From NCBI GenBank assembly GCA_021234155.1, contig JAJEKV010000014.1, positions 7,831,563-7,895,562 on the forward strand: a stretch of DNA of 64,000 nt, written 5' to 3'. The stretch is from Isoetes taiwanensis. Lineage: Eukaryota; Streptophyta; Lycopodiopsida; Isoetales; Isoetaceae. This document shows positions 12,946-25,291 of this stretch, one piece after another (the stretch's first letter is position 1; each line of letters starts with the position of its first letter). The notes beneath the pieces were generated by a model, which was not told where the DNA came from, did not search any database, and saw nothing but the letters and a program-made list of their open reading frames with translations. The position numbers and the translations under genes were made by a program.

Positions 12946-14145
12946 CTTGGGAGTGGTTGGAGCTTTACATCTATGCTCGGCTACTTTTCGGCATTAGCCC
13001 CATCTCCATGAGCTAAGAAAGATATTTTATCCCAATCCTTAGAATTTTACATTAGACAATTATTCAAACAATGTATATCCTTACTACTTATGATTATACC
13101 TTTCACTTTTAAATGGTCGATCTCCTCTGTTTGCTAAGCTCAAATGCAACCGATTCCATCCATGGTTATTTAGCTTTATATTAGGACATGCAAATAAATT
13201 GATAAGCGGCAAATACAAGACCAATAAGATAAAGCAAAACACAAAATGACAAAAACATAACATGAACACAAAATGGCGTGAAGGATTGGAGAGCTCGGTG
13301 CCGACCGGATCAATCCAATTCATGTCTTTTGAAGTTTCCATGCTGAATTGAGTTTCCAACAAATTCATAATCTATCATATTTGCATGCAAAATCGTATGA
13401 GTAATTATGGCAACTCACGGCACCTCAATTGATCAATAGCAAAACCCCACGATAATTCCTTAGGTGGATAGACCTGCGGACCTTGCAATTGATTAGCCTC
13501 CAAAGATGACTTCTCACTCCAAGAATCAAGCTGAGGAAGGACATACATAGTGCGGTCAATTCTGACCCAACATCACAATTTCTGTCATAACGTTTGCATA
13601 CGGATGAGTTTCGACCTCATCAGACCCATTCGGAAAGCTAACTTGAAAGACCTTTCCAACAAAATAAAAATCACCTGAAAAGGATCTTGGGTCACGAGAT
13701 ATGATGCTTTAACGTTAGGGCTCCAAAACTACCCGACTGTTCTCATTGCCTTCATGTTCACGCAGAACAATCCTTTCTCCAAAGAGACAAAACCACGGTC
13801 TCATGTCAGATACATATTATGGATATGTATATACATACATAAATCATTATATTGACCCATCAGGTGGCCAGGACCATTACAGTCTCCCCTTCTAAAATTT
13901 AACCCATGTCCTCATGGGTCGATCATTGATTTGGTGAAGAATCGATATGCAATGCCAACTTATTCACTAATCCATACCTCAACATCACAAGAGTTGCTCT
14001 CGTTGCTTATATGGAGACTTCTCCCTTGACATATTTCTATGGTAATCACGAAGCCTCTAAATACTACTCCTCCTCCTGAGGATAGCATTTCTAGATCTCT
14101 CTGTAATCCACAGATCATAATGTCAACACCCAAGGATCCAACATT
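12946..14145. other. Repeat debris without genes
   Basis: No convincing ORF. The stretch contains blocks similar to 2,060-2,800 (see direct repeat) and a TTACAGTCTCCCCTTCTA block near 13,880 followed by a GTCCTCATGGGTC short palindromic stretch. It is probably degenerate LTR sequence. Confidence 0.35.
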
Positions 14146-14335
14146 GCTCCACGATACCAAGCGTAGCGTTCTAACCGTGCATGCCCTTAACCAAGCCCAG
14201 GGGCAAAACGTTTAGACGCGTTTATGAGTAGTCGCTTCTACCCATTTATGCTGGTATCTCGGGAATGCCCCACAGGCACATTCAAGGATCGAATACTCGA
14301 GCAGTCTACCATGGGCCCGTTACGGATCCGCAAGC
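14146..14335 (+). repeat. Direct repeat, copy 2 (~185 bp)
   Basis: Direct-orientation partner of 1,888-2,060, with scattered substitutions and small indels. It is preceded by GATACCAAGCGT, also seen near 2,185 in the first region. Together the pair brackets the chromovirus composite. Confidence 0.7.
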
Positions 14336-16004
14336 CCATTTGATAATTTGGCAGCTTGTTCGAACTCAAAGATTTTTTCATATCATGTACGCTTAAATCC
14401 AACCTAATCAAGAAAGATTTGCATATATCATGCACCTTGCAAGGTAAAAAAAAGCCAACAAACTAGGACAAACCTAACAAAATCGAATTCCTACTACAAT
14501 CAATTATTTTCATTAATTTTAGTAGTCACTTAAAGCCTCTGTTCAATGTTTTCTAGTTTTTCCTATGGAAGTCCAAATTTTGCCTTGTTTCTATGCTGTT
14601 TTGTTTCCCTTTTTTTGGGTCAATTATTTGGGATTTCCAACTACTTTGTATTGCATGATTTATATTGCTTAGCATTTCAAGCATTGTTTTTTACTTACTG
14701 ACACTTCTCCATTGGTATGAATTTCTAGCTTATTTCCAATTAGGCAATGAAGATAGAAGTTGGCTTTCCAGGTAGTCTCTCCTATTCTATTCTATTCTAT
14801 TCCTAAGATAGGAGCACATCAAAATGAAGCAACAATGTTGAGTTAAACACCTGAACAAAACCAATGTCAATGTCATGACTAGATAAACATCATTAAGTTC
14901 TATAAAATTGTTCAATTTGTAGTCTTATGGTCCCCATCTGTAGTCTTGTTCATAATTTTCACATTGTCTTGTCCTGCCTTTCGATCTCTGCTTCCAGCAA
15001 TAACCCCAAATCCAACAGCAACTGGACTTAAGGCTAGAAAGAGGGAATAGAGTCTATAAACATAAGTCCATATACTTACCTACATTTTTACGCGAAACAA
15101 TATCGAGCTAGATCTCTATTATCAATACAATTGTTTTAGCGAAACGATCGGCAATTTAGCGGAGGCTCTAGTTACATTTGTTTCAAAGAAAAGATCGGCC
15201 ACGGATTGGGTATTTTAGTTGCAAAGACATACGAGAAATACATCATTTCAATGTAGTGTCAAAAGGATCAGAAGAGGTCAAGACAAAAACAAGTTAGGTT
15301 TGATAACTCTGCCCGAGGAAAATCCATTTTTTGTTGGACGCTCTAGAGATAGAGGATACTGATATAGATGTGGAGATAGATAGACACAAAGTGCTTTCTG
15401 AGATATAAAAGATGGTGTAGAGATAGATGCTTAGTGTCTTTGTCGGTACAAATGCAACATAGATGGGGGGGAGGCGATGTCTATGCCACACGAGATCCAC
15501 AGGAGGTACATTTTATAAACTCTAAACAGGGGAACCGAGAAAATGTCCTACTAAACGAGAAACCAATAAAAAGCATAACATTCCAAACTTGGCGATTCGA
15601 GAGTTCCGTTTACGGAGTTGAGATCTGTCATATCTACAAACAAACAAATAAATAAAGGAAAGCATACATGCTCTGTGCTTGCTTGAAAATCAACCCGTGC
15701 GGGGAGATGAGTTGTCATGTGACCTCGAGGCATGTTGCACATTGGAAGTCGAAGTATCTCCACTTTTTTTTGCTTGCCTTCAAAGCTGAAGCAAGCAAAT
15801 GACTCGATCTCGACATGCAACGTTAAGCGAGAATCATGTTCCTTAGCATTGCCTAGTGTCCATTTAAAGGAAAGGAATAAAAGAATAGAATTTTCTTGTA
15901 AGAATTATATATATTTAGGTAGTAGTATTGAAAATTAAAAGTGCACAGTGTGTTTTATACTACATTGGCTTTTTATCCCTTACATCAATAGAATAATGTC
16001 TTGC
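14336..16004. other. Non-coding stretch
   Basis: No gene supported. Short simple repeats occur: (TTCTA)n near 14,787-14,806 and GATA-like runs at 15,340-15,430. Confidence 0.4.
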
Positions 16005-16145
<141 letters not shown>

Positions 16146-16734
16146 GAAAAAACATTTTTTTTTTAGATACCGATATACACAAAGGCTATGCATCTTAAGT
16201 GCTATATCAATCTCCTCCTCACACAACAATAATAAATTCAACTTGGATCTACATTTGTTGCCCAAAATTTTATTAGTTCTACGTCTTGGCCTCATTCTCA
16301 CCCACCCAACCTTTTGCCTCAAGTCTGCCTATTGCTGTTTTTTTTCTTTTTGAAGGTAGAATTTGTATTATATTCAAAAAAACACATTTTATATTTTCAA
16401 CCATGGCCAACATTTTTTCAATTTTGATCCGATGAATAATGCGTCTTGAATCGAATAACAATATGATACAGCTTCCCTTTTTGCTAATATTTGTAGAAAA
16501 GTATGAAGGCGACATTTAGCCATAGATCCTTTTTCCTTTTTTAGTGCCATACACCCCCCCTTCCCACCTTCAATAGATATTTGGATGTGTCCTTTACTTA
16601 CATCCAATTTCTTTCCCCCTCAGATTCTCTTAATTTTTGTAGTTTTCTATGACATCACCCCCTCTCCCTAAGAGATGCTAGGAGGCCTAGGATTTTAGCC
16701 GTTTGGTCATGACTCCTACACACTTTTTTATAGC

Positions 16735-17175
16735 TCATTGCTCCGAGTCCAGAATCGGATAAAATTACGGACGTTAGAAAGCTCTTTTAAAGACCTTTTT
16801 GGTGATATTAAATTTTAACATATATATGGCCAAGATTTGGTGGAGGCAGATAACATATTTTAAATTTGGGTTTAGGGTTTTGTCCTCAAGTCGGTTTAAC
16901 GTTTTTTTTATATTAACTCTTGATTTGTAGCTCTGTTTAACGTGAAATTTATGCCACGGAAAGGCTTTTTAGAGTTTTCTTAGTGATATAAGATATGGGG
17001 AAGGAAATATCCAATTTTCGATCGGGTCTAAAGTTTTGATCCTCAAGTTAATTTTACTCTTGATTGATAATTCCGTTTGAGGTAAATTTGTGCCTTTGTA
17101 AAGCTCTTCCACAGATATTTTTAGTGACATCAGATTTGACTATGTTTGGTCAATATTTAAGGGGGAGGATAACAA
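16735..17175. repeat. Degenerate tandem repeat, three ~130-170-bp units
   Basis: Units begin near 16,735, 16,925 and 17,065. Each contains a TCCG or TCTG core, a stretch like AAAGCTCTTTTAAAGA or AAAGGCTTTTTAGAG, and a following G-T-G-A-(C/T)-A-T block. Each is followed by a GTTTTGATCCTCAAGT-like line. Divergence is high and no function can be assigned. Confidence 0.5.
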
Positions 17176-17770
17176 GTTATATTGGGTTAATATTGGAGAG
17201 TGAAATTCACAAATTTCCAACGAGAGGGTTCAGGGTTTTTGATCCACAGGCACATGTTTCATAGAATAGGTTTGGGGTTTGCTAGATTGTTTTTAAAGTG
17301 TTTCATTTGATTGGTCAAGTAAAGATGGACAAACAAGTCCGAAAGCAGCAATAAAATAAGAAGCCTCATGTCTAATACTCGTTATCCTAAATGTTAAATA
17401 ATGCGACCTTGTATTGGATACAGATCATATTAGCCTAGGCGGTGGTGCATACATCCACTTAGAAACAGCATTCCATATTTGCACAAAAGATTGATAACTC
17501 TACCCTTAACCATAGCGATGTTGAGTAGATTTTCATCTATTTTATCCTCTAACTTACAAGATTGACAAATTGAATCGACATTTTGCCCTTCGAACGAAGG
17601 TTTATACTAAATTCATTTGGGATTCACCTTACCAAAACAAATGCTTCACCGTTTTGCTAGAAGTAAGATGTCAAGGTCCCCTTTTTGTAACTATACCGTG
17701 TGTAAGCTCAAAACGTAAATGGTCTCATAGGTACACATACATTTTGAACCCCAAAAAAATCCACTCCCAC

Positions 17771-18127
17771 CTACGCACCCTTGTATAAGGAATATGTATG
17801 TGAATCCCTTTTGGAGGTGTCAAGGCCTCCATTATATGATCCAACAGAGACATGATTTTTTGTGTATTGTTGGATTACTAGAAAAAGAGATATCATCATG
17901 CATGTTCGGACCACGCGTGTATTGCGGTGTTTTATCGGCCGGGTAAGAAGACATGAGGCGGTAGACCACATCACATATTGCTTCAACTTTGAGATCGAGA
18001 CAATCGTCTTCACATTTCTGAAATGGGAGTAACTTGTGAGGAATATCTCTGTCCATGAAGATCGATCAGTTAGCTTTGAGGAGGTCGAGGAATTGGCTCT
18101 CTGATGCAAGATGCTCGCATAGCACAT
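17771..18127 (-). other. Possible coding remnant, unrecognised
   Basis: Two overlapping minus-strand frames are open here. The one at 18,056-17,832 (starting MDRDIPHKLLPFQKCEDDC) has a protein-like composition. I recognise no domain, and no splice-linked neighbour was found. It may equally be chance. Confidence 0.15.
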
Positions 18128-18419
18128 AAGTGAGCTTTGTAGAGGGGGCGGTGGCGATTTTAGACCAGGCTGCCCATCGACCCCAACTTTGGCTAATAGA
18201 TGATGGTTGTAACCCTTTGTTGGATTATATATAGTTTGTTGTATTTTTCAATGGTCATATAGCCTCTGCCATTCCTTTTTATACTTAAAATTCAAATAAA
18301 TTTTGGATTTTGAATAACAACTAGTTATTTACCATTTCAGTGAGGGGTTAACCCCTCGTGCAACCTAACCTAGCCCTTGTCCCACTAATGCCCCACATAT
18401 CACATCTCGAGCCCTATTG

Positions 18420-18556
18420 GGTGAAAAACTCTAATCTTACAAATTATTGGGGAGAAAGCCGTGAAAACGAGGAAAGTCCTCCCTAATAGCTTATCCGGTG
18501 CAATTTATTAGGTACTTTTACTCTAATCCTTACAAGGTATTGGGGATGAAAGTCGG
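18420..18556 (+). repeat. Minisatellite, left part (~65-bp units)
   Basis: Units of the form CTAATCCTTACAATGTATT, then GGGAGGAAAGTCCTCC, then CTAATA..GGTGAAAA occur here. They resume at 20,887-21,110, on the other side of the transposon at 18,557-20,884. The GGAAAGTCCTCC core is itself nearly palindromic. The array looks like the pre-existing site into which the transposon inserted. Confidence 0.65.
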
Positions 18557-20884
18557 GTGAAAATATCCTTACCCGGTTTTTGGTGATTCCATCAGCGGTT
18601 ATTCCCTACGGCGGAATCACAAACCCTCCCCAACGGGATCCGTCTTGGGGGGGCCGTTTTACCCGTACGGCGATGCGGCAATAAATTCAATACCATCCGC
18701 GGAATCACAACGGTAGAATCTTGCGAGCACGGAATCACCGCTATGTTATTCCATGCCACGGAATCACCATTTGAAATATAAAACTAAAAAAAAATTCAAA
18801 TTTTTCGTCCTTTTCTTCTTGAGGTTTTTCACCCATTGCGGTCTTGGCTATGGCGGCTTGCTCAAGGCGATCTTCCTTCTTTTTCTTTTCTTGTTATCGT
18901 TTTACTTTTTCTCTGAGATCCAGGAATGGTGGCTATGGTGGAAAACATTTTGGTTGCTTCCTTTTAAGAGCTATTTAGGTGCTTCATTTTTAAGCTTTAG
19001 GGTATGGGCAATAAGACCTAAGCATTTGTTGGTTTTCTTCCGATAGTTATACTTCTTCATGGTTCCGTCCAGAGCAAAGGGTAAGGGATCAGGGGCTGCT
19101 TCACCTTATATTCTTCCTTCTTTTCTTACTAATCTTTTATTTTTTCTTTTAAAGATCCAGCGGCATGGTTAGGCTATGGCGTAAAAAAGCAGGGTTGGAA
19201 CCGGTCGCCTTTTATTCCTTTCTTGATCCCGGTCAGTTACACGCCGCCGCCATAGCCCAATAGCTGTTTTTCTCGAGCCCTTTCCTAAACCTCGAATCCA
19301 GTTCTTGCATGTTTTCTTCTTATCCATCCTTGAAATTGTGACGGAATCTTTGCTTTACTCGGTTTTATTCTGCGAGTGGGTGATTAATTAATGCAAGTTT
19401 TGGGGCCGTGCGTGGATATGGAGAAGCACGGAGGTCTCGGCTATGGCGGTTACATTGAGAAGGATTCTTTCACATTCGACGGCGGTTTGAGACCAAAACA
19501 AGGTGAAGGATCTGTACATCGACATGGATATAGCATTGCCTTCTTGGGATATGAAAAAAAAAAAAAAAAAAAAAGAAAAGGGCTTGGAAAGCTTGGCATC
19601 GTTTTCTTCTTCAAGCTCTGCCAGATTTTGAGTTTAGCAAAGCTTTTTTTGGGGGAATAAGGCTACTGAAGCAAGCCGCAGATGAGTTATTTTACTAAAT
19701 GCCGGATGAGTTATTTTGCAAATCATTTGGACCGCAACAGGAACAGGGGCACGCCTCACAAAATAGCGAAATTATGGGCGTTCTTTTACTCTGTTTTCAT
19801 TCATCCTCTTGATTGAAGAAGAGAATGTCAAGCCGCAAGGATTATTTGCAGTTTGCCATTTTTTTAAGATGGGTACTAATATTAGTTCGATTATTCTATA
19901 TTCTATATGGAACTGCATGGCATGAAGGTCGTGAATGCTAACGACCTTGAGAATCAGAACACCTATTCCACTATGTTGTGCCCCATCATCCTCAAGCCAG
20001 AATAAACAAATTTCTCTTATGTTCTATGAGACATGGATCCTTGTTTTTGTTTTGCTAGGCCATGGCATTGCCAATATTGGCAAGGGGTTCAAATCCCCAT
20101 CTATAAAAATTCGGCGGCAGCGATTGCAATAGAATACAATGGACATTGGCGGGGTTCAAATCCCCATCTATAAAAATTGCGGCAAAGCGTAGAATAACAA
20201 TGGAGCGAGCACACAAAAATGGAGTAGCACAAGTTTATATTTTCTTCCAATGAACCCACTTTGTTAAAGCAAGCAAATGTAACAAGCAAATGTAAGTTAT
20301 ACTTTGAGAATCTAGCGGCTCATCGCGATTCGTGGTGATTCCATCTCGAAGAATCCTACATTTGTGATTCCAGGCGGAATCGCATGATTGTGATTCCATC
20401 TGGGGCGGAATAGCAATGTTGTGATTAAATGCTCGGGATACGAAAGTGGTGATTTCCATCTCACGGAATCGGGGCGTTAAGTGATTCCATCCGGGCGGAA
20501 TAGCATGGTTGTGATTCCGCCCGCGGAATAAAGACGATTGTGATTAAAAAATGCAGTGGAATACATGGCCGGTGATTCCATCTCGAAGAATCGTAAATTG
20601 GTGATTCCATCCGGCGGAATGGCAAAGTTGTGATTAAAGATGCGCCCGGAATGGCAAAGTTGTGATTTAAAGCGTGAAGAATAAAGGTTGGTGATTCCAT
20701 CCGGTATTTCGGTAGACGTGATTCAGCGGGAAGGTATAAGATGGAGCTTTGCCAGTGCAGGATAGCAGGCGGAATGCGGATAGCAGGCGGGAGGGTGCGG
20801 ATACTTGGCGGGGAGGGTTAGTGATTCAGCGGGGAGAGTATCAATTGTGATGGAATCACCAAAACCAGGTAAGGATATTTTCAC
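18557..20884. mobile_element. Non-autonomous inverted-repeat DNA transposon (~2.3 kb)
   Basis: The left end (GTGAAAATATCCTTACC, then GGTTTTTGGTGATTCCATC, 18,557-18,593) is repeated in inverted orientation at the right end (20,838-20,884). Inside both ends are short subterminal repeats built on GTGATTCC and GGAATCAC. Flanking words GAAAGTCGG (left) and CGAAGTCGG (right) could be a 9-base target duplication, as in Mutator-like elements. The host minisatellite also contains similar words, so this is uncertain. No transposase is seen; the interior holds poly-A/T runs and ORFs I do not recognise (for example 19,391-19,660). CACTA-type elements also have subterminal arrays, so the superfamily is open. 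Confidence 0.65.
20330..20840. repeat. Subterminal array of ~30-bp GTGATTCC hairpin units
   Basis: About 14 units follow one another every 25-31 bases. Each begins GTGATT(CC) and usually ends GGAAT, so many units can fold on themselves (GATTCC paired with GGAATC). A shorter inverted set lies at 18,581-18,780. Subterminal arrays in plant DNA transposons are typically transposase-binding sites; that role is inferred here. Confidence 0.7.
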
Positions 20885-20886
20885 CA

Positions 20887-21110
20887 CGAAGTCGGAAAGT
20901 GAGGAAAGTCCTCGGATTAGCTAATCCTTACAATGTATTAGGGAGGAAAGTCCTCCTCTAATAGGGTGAAAATGAGGCTAATCCTTACAATATATTGGTA
21001 TAGGAAAGTCCTCTCGTAATAAGGTGAAAATTAGGAAACCAAGAATAGATAGATAGATAGATAGATAGAATTGTTAATAGGAAAAAGATAGATAGGGTGA
21101 AAACTCTAAT
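20887..21110 (+). repeat. Minisatellite, right part, and TAGA microsatellite
   Basis: At least three ~65-bp units (CTAATCCTTACAATGTATTA / GGAAAGTCCTC / GGTGAAAA) continue the array left of the transposon. A short TAGA run (about 21,043-21,068) follows, then a partial unit near 21,100. Confidence 0.65.
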
Positions 21111-22678
21111 CCTTAGAATGCATGTGGCCTATTACACAATGCCTATTACACAATGCTTAGAATATATGTGGACTATCACGGTTGTGCAAGACACAAAATA
21201 TTCATGTTTCATATTTAACGTAAAAAAAGGGATAAGCCAATTCAATGCCGGGTTGACCTATATGAAATTGTATATATTTCAAGATCCCTCGGTACGAAAT
21301 TATAAACTTATCAATACATAACTATAAATATGACAGTAAGACTTTAAGGATACGTCTCTATACATAATGTTAGATGTTAGGTGAATGATTTGAGGCATAA
21401 TGTCTTCACCAAACAAAACAACAAGAGAGACCAATTCCTTAAGAGTTACATCAGACCTAACTAATAAAGATTCCATAGTCTTCTACTTAGAGAAGCAAGT
21501 GTTTTTGTGATGACATAAATTAGCAATGATTTTGTTTTCCTTAGTGCAAGATGAAAACTCATTCAATTCATTCCGTATTTATTGCAGTTTTTTGCAAATT
21601 TAATTCTATATTCTAATAGTACTTTTGTTTGATGGGAGAAAGGGGAAAAAATGTTTGTCTAATAAATAAATAATAATAAAAATAGATAGATATCTAAGCA
21701 ATGGTCCCTAAATCTAAGAGTCAAGGTTAGAAGAAGAAAAGGGTTCTAGAAGCCAGGTAATCGCTCTACAGGGCAGATGGTTGACTAGAGTGTAGGAACA
21801 TACAAGGGGAGGCAAATACCAGGAAGGACAGAAAGAAGATGGAGAATTTTAGGGGCTTAAACATGTTGCACCTTGAGCTCCGGAAAAAAGTCTCCTTGCT
21901 TCAGCTGCAGACCACTCTAAATCACGCTTGCTTCCTGTCTCCCTCAATTCTGTATGAGTTTCCCTGCCTAAATCGCATGGTTTTTTCGCTTCAATTGGAA
22001 GTATATGATTGATTCATGCCTCCTAAGCAGAGTAAAATATAGTTTTTTCCGGTCAGAAATGGCTGCATTGGCTCGGCTATAGCAGAATGAAGCTCTGTCT
22101 TATTCTTACGGCCAAAGCCGGCATTTTACTCGGATTAAATAGCGTACAATTTACCTGGTATGAAGGATCTATCACCACGAATAGGGCCTTGAATCGCAAT
22201 TACTTATTTCAGTACCAGAGAGTATAGGAGCTGCCTTTCTCCTTTTGCTCTTATATAGGTGATATTTATGTTCCTATTTTGGAAAAACAATGTGGGATCC
22301 TAGAATAACACAGAACTCAAATAGGCGTTACAGCTCTCTGAGTTACATGTTTCAGAAACGTCTTTGCAAGTCCAAAAAAGCAGTTAAATTTAGCTCGAAG
22401 GAGGAACTCGTCGCGAATGTCTGCCATATTACTATGTACAAAGGCATCCATTCTATTAGAAGAGAGATCTTTGACAAATCTCTTTGACTTATCTAGTTCG
22501 CCTGGAAGTCGTCAATTTTCCTGAACTATTGCTGATGCTCGTCTCAGATCTTCCACATCTTATCTTCTACTTCAAAGTGATTCCAATGTTCTGGTATGTA
22601 CTTAAACAACATGCACTGTCTTAATGGAGTGTGTTCTGTCTCCTTGCATTAGACAAGAGCAACCTAAAGAAGAGCAGT
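21111..22678. other. Upstream region of the GALT1-like gene
   Basis: No supported gene. It would contain the promoter and 5' untranslated region of the galactosyltransferase gene that starts near 22,679. No clear TATA box could be assigned. A small open frame at 22,290-22,487 is unrecognised. Confidence 0.35.
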
Positions 22679-25291
22679 ATGACTTCCAAGACTCTAATTG
22701 GAATACCTGGACTGAATATGAAGAAGGTACTTATAGGGATGATTCTCGTCTCCTTTATTTCATTGGTCTTGTTCGTCTCTTTCAATCAAGGTCCCCAAAC
22801 ACCAAACATCAATCAAAACCTGTAAGCTTCCTCAGCAATCATACTGCTGAAGCGGTTTATGAACATTATGAAGACATAGAACAGAGGCGGTAATGATAGT
22901 CTCCATTCACCTGCTGGATTACATGAGAATTTCATAGAAACATTGCTTTCTTTGGATGGCTCAAATAAATACTCAAAGATAGTTTCAGTTTGGGGACAGT
23001 TCAAACCACTTATGTTGCGGTCAGATCTATCTTCTGAAGTTACAAATGCCATGAAAGAAGCTTCAGATGCCTGGAAGGTGCTCATGCAATCTGTGCAAGC
23101 AGTGACAGAAAGCTCTAATGTATCTAAGGTGCCAGAGAAGCAATGCCCTTATTCTGTTACTTCTTCAAACTTTACAGATGTGACACATGGTGGCTTCTTT
23201 TCGAAATTCCTTGTGGCATGGTGCTTGACTCTGCTATTACTCTTGTTGGAGTTCCTTGTGGTGGTTTATCTGAGTTCCGTGTGTGGATCTCGTTGGGACA
23301 AAAGAACCCAGGAGAATCTGAGCCTCCTATCATCTTGCACTATAACATTCGCTTGAAGGGTGATAAGTTGACAGAGGATCCAGTCATTGTCAGAATACTT
23401 GGACTTCATCTCAAGACTGGGCAGATGAAGAAAGATGTCCATCACAGGAACCTGATCCAGTGGAAAAGGGTAGGTAATAAATGCAGCATTCATGCATAAA
23501 CACTGTTCTCTTTTTAAGAGTTGAAGGTTCTGAACATTGTGAATATTTGTTAACAGTGGATGGATTAGATGTATGCATTGAGCAAATAGGTAAAATGGGT
23601 GCCTCTTCTGGAAAGACAATGGAACTGTTAAGTGGCCAGGAGTACTTTCAAGCAGGGCAAAACCAAAACACTGGTTTCCATACACTGAAGGTCTCCCATT
23701 TGCATCAACACTGTGGGCAGGCTGGGAAGGTTTTCATACTACTGTAGATGGAAGGCATACAACTTCATTTCAATATCGGCAGGTACTTGCTGCTCAATCA
23801 TTCCAGAGTCATATATCTGTTAGGCCATCCTGACATCTGCTTGTTTGTTATGCAATGTAGAGCTTAGATCCCTGGTTGGTTAATGGAGTGAGGATATCAG
23901 GAAGCTTAGAATTAAGTTCTATTATAGTGAATGGCCTACCTACCTCAGAAGAATTACACAATGTCCCAGATATGGAGTTGTTAAAATCACCAATCCTAGC
24001 TGAGGGTGCCCAGATGGAAATGTTCATTGGAGTGTTTTCTACAGCAAACAACTTTGATAGACGAATGGCAGTCCGCAGGTCTTGGATGCAATACCCAGCA
24101 GTCAGATCTGGCAACATAACAGTTCGCTTCTTTGTTGGGCTGGTAAGTCATTTTCATACAACCTGTTATTTTTTCTTTGGAGTTATTGTATAATCAGTAG
24201 TGTCTTTTGAAGAATTATGTCATATCTATTTTCAATCTTGCATATGTCCCTGGATATAAGACATACTGGTTGTATCCCCTTTTCACCATGCAGCAGCAGC
24301 TATCAAGCATGCAAATGAACACGAGGAGAATTCATGACTCCGTTCCTCTCGAATTCATACATGTCAAACACTATATAACAAACACTAAAATCTGTTTCAT
24401 TTATTGTCGTAACATCAAATTTATTTCTTTTCCCAAGCAGCACACAAACCAACAAGTGAATAAGGAGCTTTGGAATGAGGCAGTTTCTTATGGTGATATC
24501 CAATTGCTTCCCTTTGTTGATTATTATAATCTTATTACATTGAAGACTCTAGCCATCTGTATCTCGCGGTGAGCTTCATACAATATTGTGTAATCAATAC
24601 AATATAGCATAACTGACAGCTCTCTAATGTGCAGACACAAAATATCAGGACTAATTATGTGATGAAGACAGATGATGACACTTTTGATGCGTGTAGGCGA
24701 GGTGTTGTCACTTGTTAAAAGGACAAAGCGGAAGAAGGGGCTACTGTATGGTCGGATAGAGGAGAACTCTAGACCTCATCGTGACAAAAAACAGCAAATG
24801 GTACATAAAGGAAGAGGTTTGTTACTGCTATTTGCTTAAATATCCATTTACTTGCAAATCTTTGTGCATAATGTTAAATAAAAGATATTACTTCCAGGAA
24901 TGGCCATCCTCCACATACCCAGCATGGGCTGCTGGGCCAGGTTACATAATATCTACCGATATTGCAAAATTTGTCGTTCAAGAAAATAAGAAAGGCAGAT
25001 TAAAGGTATTACTATCATTCTGGGCTATATACCCTCTTTCTTCTTATCCATCTAAATTCTTTGTCTGGATATCAATTCTGTAGCTTTTCAAACTTGAAGA
25101 TGTCGCCATGGGTATCTGGGTCCAGAGTTACCAGAAAAAAGTTCAAAGATATCAGTTATAGGAATGACAATCAATTCTTTACCATTGGATGTAAACAAGA
25201 TTATGCAATTGCACATTACCAAAATCCAAGGCAGATGGCATGTCTTTGGCATCAGCTACAAACAGGAGTTGGACCTGTATGCTGCAAATGA
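22679..25291 (+). CDS. GALT1: GALT1-like beta-1,3-galactosyltransferase (GT31 with galectin domain), frame-broken
   Basis: Type II Golgi glycosyltransferase. The start at 22,679 is the first ATG in frame and precedes a membrane anchor ([19 protein letters not shown]). Exons by GT-AG sites: 22,679-22,821, 22,885-23,469, 23,557-23,782, 23,861-24,142, 24,441-24,568, 24,635-24,816, 24,898-25,005 and 25,084-25,291. A galectin-like domain spans exons 2-4 ([40 protein letters not shown]). The GT31 domain has [20 protein letters not shown], the Mn-binding DDD in VMKTDDDTF (24,671-24,679), [13 protein letters not shown] and EDVAMGIWV. It resembles plant GALT1, which adds beta-1,3-galactose in Lewis-a epitopes of N-glycans (family knowledge); a GALT2-6 hydroxyproline O-galactosyltransferase is the alternative. 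The frame slips by single bases near 23,197, 23,388, 23,645, 24,683, 24,787 and 25,138 (two in runs of six A), and the exon 5-6 junction is out of phase. Residues and splice sites are otherwise conserved. Confidence 0.85.

Noticed and set aside
18557-20884. Helitron interpretation
   Set aside because: The ends are clear inverted repeats, unlike Helitrons, and no CTRR hairpin end was seen.
22290-22487. 65-codon ORF upstream of the GALT1-like gene as an upstream exon
   Set aside because: No domain, no in-phase splice pair to the next exon, and the membrane anchor already lies in the exon starting at 22,679.
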